A stretch of 5,533 bases of DNA from Cellulomonadaceae bacterium (GTDB lineage Bacteria; Actinomycetota; Actinomycetes; Actinomycetales; Cellulomonadaceae). Every line of letters starts with the position of its first letter. Positions within the stretch are counted from its first letter, which is position 1. Positions 1 through 4,031 of this stretch are shown one piece after another. The notes below the pieces were generated by a model, which was given only the letters and a program-made list of their open reading frames with translations, was not told the DNA's origin and ran no database searches. The stretch covers positions 1 through 5,533 of the forward strand of contig JAITCK010000203.1 in the NCBI GenBank assembly GCA_031283115.1, given 5' to 3'. The position numbers were made by a program, and so were the translations under genes.

Positions 1-528
1 GACTACGTGGATGTGGCTTGCGGGGTGCGCACCGAGTTCGGCGCCACCGACACCGACGCCGACCCGCGAGTATTGGCCGTCGAAAAAATGATCGGCGAAC
101 ACAACGCCCGCCTCTACGACGAACTTCACGCCGCCCTCGGCATCCACCCCCACCTGACCACCTCCATCTGGGAGTCCCTGCCCGCCCTGCCAGGCCCGAC
201 AACCCAAGGCAGTGCCCTGGCCGATGACGACGCGATGTTTGGCATGACCTCCCTGGACGGCCTGCTATCAGCCGACCTACAGCCGTCGGACACCACCTTT
301 GACGGACGTGACTTGCCGCCCGCAGTGGGCGAAGAGTTTTACTTGGGCTTTGTGGTGAGTCCGCCACCCGACGGCGCCCCCGCCAGCCTTGACAGCCTCA
401 TCGACCTGCTTGACCGTGAAGGCGAGCACCTCACCCAACGTTTCGCCAACCGGGGATACGGCATTATCGAATGGGCCACCTCCCGTGGCGGCCCCCCCGG
501 TTTCCCCTCCAACTCAGAACAGGACTGA
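1..528 (+). CDS. Unrecognised protein, C-terminal part (5' end outside window)
   Basis: The frame is open from the first base and ends at TGA 526-528, giving 175 visible codons. The true start is probably upstream of the window, although GTG codons at 7 and 13 are possible starts. Codon use (mostly C or G at third positions) matches the neighbouring real genes, so I treat it as coding. I do not recognise the family. The visible protein is acidic and proline-rich, with no obvious membrane segment. It has a helical stretch near the left edge (AVEKMIGEHNARLYDELHAAL), a probably disordered Asp/Ser/Pro-rich middle, and a more ordered C-terminal part around EEFYLGFVVSPPP and SLIDLLDREGEHLTQRF. It ends 8 bases before accE, so the two are likely cotranscribed. 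The position next to accE would suit a carboxylase beta subunit (AccD), but nothing here resembles the C-terminal end of the AccD crotonase-like fold. Confidence 0.6.
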   Translation, partial: DYVDVACGVRTEFGATDTDADPRVLAVEKMIGEHNARLYDELHAALGIHPHLTTSIWESLPALPGPTTQGSALADDDAMFGMTSLDGLLSADLQPSDTTFDGRDLPPAVGEEFYLGFVVSPPPDGAPASLDSLIDLLDREGEHLTQRFANRGYGIIEWATSRGGPPGFPSNSEQD

Positions 529-536
529 CCCGCCAC

Positions 537-782
537 ATGGTTCCCGCTCTCACCATTGTCAAAGGCGCCCCAGACGACCTCGAAGTGGCCGCTCTGGTTG
601 CTGGCCTCGCGGCCGTCGCCGCCAACCAGGCAGACCCTTTCAACGATGTTGCCCCCATCCCTGCCTGGACTGACCGCGCCCGCGGCCTGCACCGCAACGC
701 CCAAACCGCCACCGCTAAATCCTTCGGTGGCCGCAATGGCCGCCACAACGCCGACGCCTGGCGCTGGAGTTTGCGCGGATAG
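537..782 (+). CDS. accE: Acyl-CoA carboxylase epsilon subunit
   Basis: This 81-residue protein fits the small epsilon subunit of actinobacterial acetyl/propionyl-CoA carboxylases. That subunit binds the alpha (biotin carboxylase/BCCP) and beta (carboxyltransferase) subunits in the cytoplasm and stimulates formation of malonyl- or methylmalonyl-CoA for fatty acid synthesis. The family pattern is visible: an N-terminal strand and helix (residues 5-30, LTIVKGAPDDLEVAALVAGL), a central WTDRAR (residues 44-49), and a C-terminal Ala-Trp-Arg-x-Ser motif (residues 74-78, AWRWS). The length is within the family range. ATG 537 is chosen because it places the conserved VKG segment close to the N-terminus and leaves only 8 bases after the upstream stop. 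A weak purine stretch (AGGA, 521-524) lies upstream. An in-frame ATG at 471 would overlap the upstream gene and add a non-conserved leader. The last codons and the TAG stop lie inside the first copy of a duplicated hairpin sequence. The assignment rests on motif recognition in a short protein. Confidence 0.85.
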   Translation: MVPALTIVKGAPDDLEVAALVAGLAAVAANQADPFNDVAPIPAWTDRARGLHRNAQTATAKSFGGRNGRHNADAWRWSLRG

Positions 783-798
783 CGCAGGCTCCAACGCC
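760..798 (+). repeat. Hairpin element, copy 1 (overlaps accE stop)
   Basis: Arms 760-776 and 782-798 can pair at 16 of 17 positions around the loop GGATA (777-781). The core is TGCGC-GGATA-GCGCA, extended by GGAG/CTCC and GGCG/CGCC. The single mismatch is C764 against A794. Two of the pairs are T-G (770-771 with 787-788). These are U-G wobbles in plus-strand RNA but C-A mismatches in minus-strand RNA, so the structure favours the plus-strand transcript. The accE stop codon TAG (780-782) spans the loop end and the first paired base. Bases 765-791 recur exactly at 843-869. No T-run follows, so it is not a standard intrinsic terminator. It could still act as an RNA 3'-end stabiliser or a REP-like repeat. 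Confidence 0.8.
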
Positions 799-841
799 CA
801 AACAAACATGGTGGTGTCAGCCTTGCGCGCCAGCGGAAGGC

Positions 842-872
842 GTGGAGTTTGCGCGGATAGCGCAGGCTCTGC
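842..872 (+). repeat. Hairpin element, copy 2 (between accE and the AraC-type gene)
   Basis: Bases 843-869 are an exact 27-bp copy of 765-791, 78 bases downstream. Arms 842-854 and 860-872 pair at all 13 positions if T-G wobbles are allowed (843, 844, 848 and 849), again around a GGATA loop. The flanks differ from copy 1, yet the outermost pairs are still kept. This copy sits only 3 bases beyond the stop of the minus-strand AraC-type gene. Each of the two convergent genes therefore ends at one copy. Confidence 0.8.
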
Positions 873-875
873 CGG

Positions 876-1973
876 TCAGGAGGCGGGAACCCACCTTCGG
901 CGTAGGTCGGCGCGGACTTGCTCCGGGGATTGACCTATTTCAGCGCGCATAGCCCTGCGTAGGCCAGCGCCAGACCCGAAGCCCACCTGGTGGGCGATGT
1001 CATCTACAGCGGTTTCCCGATATTTTTCGGAAGTGAGGGCAGCCACGGCGCGGGCTACCCGCTCTTGCCGGATCATGTCGGCGACGTGAACGGTTTGCCC
1101 TTCGAAGGCCCGCTGTACGGTGCGGCTGGACACGCCAAGCACCCGGCCAATCCGTTCAGCGTTGAGATCCGGGTCGGCCCATCGGGATCGGATGACGGAC
1201 AGGACGCGGTCGCGGAGGCCGTCGGTGGCGAGTCGCACCACCCATTCGCCTTCGGGTTCTTCCGGGCAAGTGTCGGTGTGCCAGGACACAGCCGTTTCGA
1301 TGATGCCAGCGATTTTTGCGGAGGCCAGGTCGCGCACGGTGGGGGTCAATTGTTCGGCGGGGCGGCGGAAGAGGGAGATGGCCAGGGCAGCCAGTTCACT
1401 GGCTGCCGTATTGCCGGGCCCGCAAGACCAGGGGCGGTCGAAGACGCGCTGGGTCAGATCGTGGGTGTCGGGAATGTCGATGACAACGGCCCGCACACCT
1501 TCGGTGGTGGTGTAGCGGGACATGGCGTCGGCGGGAACGAGGGCCACGTCGTGCGACCCTAAATGGCAGCTGAAGGCGTCTTGCACGTCGAGGCGCAGGC
1601 CGCCGCACAGGACGATAATGAGCCGCCAGGCTGCGCTTTCCACCACGGGCGCGGTGGCTTGGCAGGTGAGCGGCCCGTGGACGAGCAGGTGGGTGGTGAG
1701 GTCGTTGAGCAGAATCCACCGGTGGACTAGCCGGAAATCTTCGGGGGTGTCGGTAGAGACGGGTAGGCGGGCCTGCATGGCGGAGATGCCGCGCCGCCCA
1801 ATCCAGGTTTGTTCACCCAGGGGCTGCTTGTGCGCGCCGGGGCCACGATGGGTGTGGCGCCAGTCAGCGAATCCTGTCCACCCGCAGACCAGCGCGCTAC
1901 GAGAACTACTGTGGTCGGCCTCGCTGGGGACGGGGGATTCTGATTCTTCATGCTCAACTGTTGTGGTTGTCAC
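876..1973 (-). CDS. AraC-family transcriptional regulator
   Basis: This is a 365-residue regulator with the usual two-part AraC layout. Residues about 80-180 look like the AraC_binding_2-type sensing domain: a hydrophobic strand with a Gly-Gly turn (LIIVLCGGLRLDV, 118-130), then HLGSHDVALVPAD (137-149) and VRAVVIDIP (160-168). The C-terminal DNA-binding part (about 250-360) carries two helix-turn-helix motifs. The first is at about 270-290 (AERIGRVLGVSSRTVQRAF) and the second at about 322-345 (AVDDIAHQVGFGSGAGLRRAM), followed by GQSPEQVR, the family signature end. In HTH2 the usual aromatic positions of the F-x-R-x-F pattern are Leu and Met. The first 60 residues are Ser/Glu-rich and probably flexible. 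The GTG start at 1973-1971 is supported by GGTGGAG, with its GGAG 8 bases upstream; the first in-frame ATG would lose 65 residues. It is convergent with accE and divergent from maf. The effector and targets cannot be read from sequence. Confidence 0.92.
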   Translation of the reverse strand: MTTTTVEHEESESPVPSEADHSSSRSALVCGWTGFADWRHTHRGPGAHKQPLGEQTWIGRRGISAMQARLPVSTDTPEDFRLVHRWILLNDLTTHLLVHGPLTCQATAPVVESAAWRLIIVLCGGLRLDVQDAFSCHLGSHDVALVPADAMSRYTTTEGVRAVVIDIPDTHDLTQRVFDRPWSCGPGNTAASELAALAISLFRRPAEQLTPTVRDLASAKIAGIIETAVSWHTDTCPEEPEGEWVVRLATDGLRDRVLSVIRSRWADPDLNAERIGRVLGVSSRTVQRAFEGQTVHVADMIRQERVARAVAALTSEKYRETAVDDIAHQVGFGSGAGLRRAMRAEIGQSPEQVRADLRRRWVPAS

Positions 1974-1980
1974 GTATCGC

Positions 1981-1988
1981 TCTCCACC
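1981..1988 (-). promoter_or_regulatory. Ribosome binding site deciding the GTG start of the AraC-type gene
   Basis: On the minus strand this reads GGTGGAGA, with the GGAG core ending 8 bases before GTG 1973-1971. It is the only good Shine-Dalgarno match near the 5' end and supports the long GTG-initiated form of the protein. Confidence 0.7.
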
Positions 1989-2166
1989 TGACGCTGGCTG
2001 ATTTTTGCTTGCACGGTTCGATGTGTCATCTCAGAGCAAACACCCCATTAGTGAAATGCGCAATAGGAAAAAGCATCGGTTCAGCGTTTCCGCAGGTCTA
2101 CCCCTCATTTTCTCTTGATGGCTGCTGGTGGTGTTCGCGCCGAAAGTCCGTCTCCTTCCCCCATGT

Positions 2167-2178
2167 CCGCCCGGGCGG
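2167..2178. repeat. GC-rich palindrome upstream of maf
   Basis: CCGCCCGGGCGG is a perfect 12-bp inverted repeat with no spacer. In plus-strand RNA the pairing could extend outward with G-U and G-C pairs (2164-2166 with 2179-2181). It lies 30 bases upstream of the maf -35 candidate. It may be an operator, perhaps for the divergent AraC-type regulator, or a chance GC run. No T-run follows it. Confidence 0.35.
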
Positions 2179-2208
2179 GCGGCCTAACGGCTGGTGACTT
2201 CGTAGCCC

Positions 2209-2237
2209 GTGACGCCGCGTGGATGGGGTAGTAGCCT
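2209..2237 (+). promoter_or_regulatory. Candidate maf promoter, leaderless
   Basis: The -35 candidate is GTGACG (2209-2214, four of six matches to TTGACA). A 17-base spacer leads to the -10 candidate TAGCCT (2232-2237), which fits the actinobacterial TANNNT pattern. Seven bases separate the -10 box from ATG 2245, so transcription should begin at or next to the start codon. No Shine-Dalgarno sequence precedes that ATG, as expected for a leaderless mRNA. Confidence 0.6.
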
Positions 2238-2244
2238 CAGCGCT

Positions 2245-2937
2245 ATGCCTGATCCCATCACCCACATCCACATCGTCCTCGCTTCACAGTCTCCCGCCCG
2301 CCTGTCCACCCTGCGGGGCGCAGGAGTCAACCCGTCCGTTGTCGTGTCCAGCGTGGATGAGGATGCTGCCTTGGCTGCCGCCCGCGACCGGTTCGGCAAC
2401 CTTGACGTGGCCGATGCTGCCCTCGTCTTAGCGCAGGCCAAGGCCGAAGACGTGGCCGCCCGCCTAGAAGATGATGAGGCCAACGCGGATGCGATCGGCG
2501 CACAGGTGGCGGACTGCGTGGTGGTCGGCTGCGACTCCATGCTGGAGTTCAACGGCCAAGGGTTCGGCAAGCCTGCGTCGCCCGGTGAGGCTGTTGCCCG
2601 CTGGCAGGCCATGCGCGGGCAGACGGGCACCTTGCACACCGGCCATTGGGTTATCGACCTGCGGTCTAGTGAGCGCGGTGGCACGGGCGCCACGCTGGGG
2701 GCGACAGCATCCACCATCGTCCATTTTGCTGACATTGACGATGCAGAGATCGCCGCCTACGTCGCCACCGGGGAGCCGCTGGCGGTTGCGGGCGCTTTCA
2801 CCGTGGACGGCCTGGGTGGCCCCTACGTGGAGGCTATCGACGGCGACTACCACAACGTGGTCGGCTTGTCCCTGCCTTTGCTGCGCGAACTTCTGGAGGA
2901 AGTGGACGTTCCCTTCCGCGCTTTGCGCGGACAGTAA
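2245..2937 (+). CDS. maf: Maf-like nucleoside triphosphate pyrophosphatase
   Basis: Maf proteins hydrolyse non-canonical or excess nucleoside triphosphates to monophosphate and pyrophosphate in the cytoplasm, protecting nucleic acids from modified nucleotides. The 230-residue protein shows the family signatures in order: LASQSPARLSTLRGAGV (12-28, substrate loop), VVVGCDSMLEFNGQGFGKP (92-110, with the conserved Asp 97), the Arg/Gly turn after AMRGQTG (122-128), and ATGEPLAVAGAFTVDG (174-189) through GDYHNVVGLSLPLLRELL (200-217). It is longer than the usual roughly 200 residues because of an acidic Ala-rich insertion at about 70-90. Where many family members have a Gln in the C-terminal I-Q-G motif, this protein has VDG (187-189), so substrate preference is uncertain. 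ATG 2245 is preferred over GTG 2209, because the longer form adds a non-conserved leader and GTG 2209 falls inside the -35 candidate. It is convergent with the universal stress gene, with 21 bases between the stops. Confidence 0.95.
   Translation: MPDPITHIHIVLASQSPARLSTLRGAGVNPSVVVSSVDEDAALAAARDRFGNLDVADAALVLAQAKAEDVAARLEDDEANADAIGAQVADCVVVGCDSMLEFNGQGFGKPASPGEAVARWQAMRGQTGTLHTGHWVIDLRSSERGGTGATLGATASTIVHFADIDDAEIAAYVATGEPLAVAGAFTVDGLGGPYVEAIDGDYHNVVGLSLPLLRELLEEVDVPFRALRGQ
2916..2930. repeat. Short inverted repeat at the maf 3' end
   Basis: CCGCGC-TTT-GCGCGG is a perfect 6-bp stem with a 3-base loop, lying inside the last maf codons (Arg-Ala-Leu-Arg-Gly). It precedes the maf stop by 4 bases. 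It lies between the convergent maf and universal stress genes and could help end transcription. No T-run follows on either strand, and the sequence may simply reflect codon choice. Confidence 0.3.
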
Positions 2938-2958
2938 TCACAGTCTCGCCTTGCGCGG

Positions 2959-3885
2959 TTAGCCCAGGGCGGCCTTGCGGGGGATGACCAGAACGGGGCA
3001 GGCAGAGTGGTGGAGCACAGCCTGGGAGGTTGAACCCAGCAGCAGGCCACGGAAGCCGCCGCGGCCACGGGAACCCACCACCAGCAGATCGGCGGCAGTG
3101 GAGAACTCGGTGAGCAGTTCAGCACCCGTTCCGTCAAGAACCACGCGGCGGATAGGCAGGCCAGCTTCGTGTTCAAACTTGTCGACAATGACGTCCATGC
3201 CTGCGCGCACGTCGGCGATCACCTGTTCGTGGTCTACCTGGGCGGGCAGCCAGGCAAAAGCGGACGCCCCGTTACCTACCGGCACACCGGCAACGGCCAC
3301 CAGTTCGGCATCCCAAACTTTGGCCTGTTCAATGGCGTAACGCAGGGCAACCTCGGCGCTGGGGGAACCATCCACACCCACAACAATCCGTTTGATCTCG
3401 TGGACGGCATCACCATCACGGCGGTCTTCATCAACCAGGCCACCAGCATGTTTACGGTAGGGAACCACCACGGTAGGGCAGACACCATGCGCAGGCATCG
3501 CCGACGACACGGTGCCCAGCAGGCGTTCAGTGAAACCGCCACGACCCCGCGTGCCAACAACAGCCAGGCCGTAATCCTTCGACATTTCGACCAGCACACC
3601 CGCAGGGTCGCCCGTCGCAGCGGCAGCAGTGAGAGGAACGTTCAAGTGAGAGACACGGTTGCGGGCCTCAATGAGCACGGCTTTGGCGCCCTCTTGGATA
3701 GCCGTGTCGTCCAGGGCCGCATAGCCGCCATCCAGGGAGGCCGCCGTGAAGGAAGGCAGAGAGTACGAGCACACCATATGTAAGGCCCACTGCCGTTTCG
3801 CGGCATACTGCGCAGCCCAGTCGAGGGCGTGCAGGGACGACGGGGAACCGTCAACCCCGACGAGGACGATCTCTGGTCGGCTCAT
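2959..3885 (-). CDS. Universal stress protein, two tandem Usp domains
   Basis: This 308-residue cytoplasmic protein has two UspA-type domains, at about residues 5-143 and 164-304, joined by a charged linker (145-163). Each domain opens with a hydrophobic strand and VGVDGSPS (9-16 and 169-176). Each ends with the ATP-binding pattern G-2x-G-9x-G-(S/T): GTRGRGGF plus LLGTVSS (111-128) and GSRGRGGF plus LLGSTSQ (271-288). Both domains are therefore predicted to bind ATP. The terminal strands VCPTVVVP (135-142) and ACPVLVIP (295-302) complete the folds. Tandem Usp proteins of about 300 residues are common in actinobacteria and are typically induced by stasis, hypoxia or other stress. ATG 3885 is preceded by a perfect AGGAGGT at a 6-base spacing. 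The gene diverges from glgB across 146 bases and converges on maf. The family is clear, but the individual physiological role is not. Confidence 0.96.
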   Translation of the reverse strand: MSRPEIVLVGVDGSPSSLHALDWAAQYAAKRQWALHMVCSYSLPSFTAASLDGGYAALDDTAIQEGAKAVLIEARNRVSHLNVPLTAAAATGDPAGVLVEMSKDYGLAVVGTRGRGGFTERLLGTVSSAMPAHGVCPTVVVPYRKHAGGLVDEDRRDGDAVHEIKRIVVGVDGSPSAEVALRYAIEQAKVWDAELVAVAGVPVGNGASAFAWLPAQVDHEQVIADVRAGMDVIVDKFEHEAGLPIRRVVLDGTGAELLTEFSTAADLLVVGSRGRGGFRGLLLGSTSQAVLHHSACPVLVIPRKAALG

Positions 3886-3891
3886 TGGTGT

Positions 3892-3898
3892 ACCTCCT
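3892..3898 (-). promoter_or_regulatory. Consensus ribosome binding site of the universal stress gene
   Basis: The minus strand reads AGGAGGT followed by 6 bases and ATG 3885-3883. It matches the anti-Shine-Dalgarno sequence fully and fixes the start. It is by far the strongest such site in the window, suggesting high translation of this gene. Confidence 0.85.
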
Positions 3899-3917
3899 GG
3901 TAGTCACTTCTGCGGCA

Positions 3918-3945
3918 AGCCTAACGAAAAAGTCGCTGCTGGCAT
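3918..3945 (-). promoter_or_regulatory. Candidate promoter of the universal stress gene
   Basis: On the minus strand, ATGCCA (3945-3940, four of six matches to TTGACA) is followed by a 16-base spacer and TAGGCT (3923-3918, TANNNT type). Transcription would start near 3911, giving a leader of about 25 bases that contains the AGGAGGT site. The same TAGGCT hexamer serves as the glgB -10 candidate on the other strand. Confidence 0.5.
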
Positions 3946-3995
3946 CTTGTCATGCTGTCGTGGCGCACGTTTCATCGTCCGATGGTCGCCCGAGG

Positions 3996-4025
3996 ATGCC
4001 GGATAGCGGTGTCTGCGACTAGGCT
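3996..4025 (+). promoter_or_regulatory. Candidate glgB promoter, leaderless
   Basis: The -10 candidate TAGGCT (4020-4025) fits TANNNT and is separated from ATG 4032 by exactly 6 bases. Transcription should therefore begin at the A of the start codon. A weak -35 candidate, ATGCCG (3996-4001, three of six matches), lies 18 bases upstream. There is no Shine-Dalgarno sequence before the ATG, which agrees with a leaderless mRNA. Confidence 0.55.
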
Positions 4026-4031
4026 GTCAGC

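Larger units (their letters stand above)
1974..2244. other. Divergent intergenic region between the AraC-type gene and maf
   Basis: This 271-base gap has an AT-richer centre (about 2000-2130) than the surrounding genes, as expected for control DNA. It holds the AraC-gene ribosome binding site, a 12-bp GC palindrome and the maf promoter candidate. I see no convincing small gene in it. A plus-strand open frame of 78 codons at 1961-2197 is Cys/Ser-rich, overlaps the regulator start and has no family features. I found no clear -10/-35 pair for the AraC-type gene. Confidence 0.6.

Noticed and set aside
339..809. Minus-strand frames across accE and the upstream gene
   Set aside because: Gly/Val/Ala-rich shadows; the plus strand carries the epsilon-subunit pattern and matching codon bias.
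760..872. CRISPR array or standard intrinsic terminators
   Set aside because: There are only two repeat copies 78 bases apart, one inside a coding end, so it is not a CRISPR array. Neither hairpin is followed by a T-run, so a standard terminator is not supported.
990..1562. Plus-strand open frame inside the AraC-type gene
   Set aside because: The composition is typical of an antisense shadow in GC-rich DNA. The minus strand encodes clear AraC helix-turn-helix motifs.
1961..2197. Possible 78-codon gene in the AraC/maf gap
   Set aside because: No ribosome binding site, overlap with the regulator start, Cys/Trp/Ser-rich atypical composition and no family signal.
2209..2244. GTG 2209 as the maf start
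   Set aside because: The added 12 residues are not conserved, and the stretch fits a -35/-10 promoter placed for a start at 2245.
3169..3783. Plus-strand 204-codon frame opposite the universal stress gene
   Set aside because: It is antisense to two intact Usp domains with both ATP-binding motifs, and shows no family features of its own.
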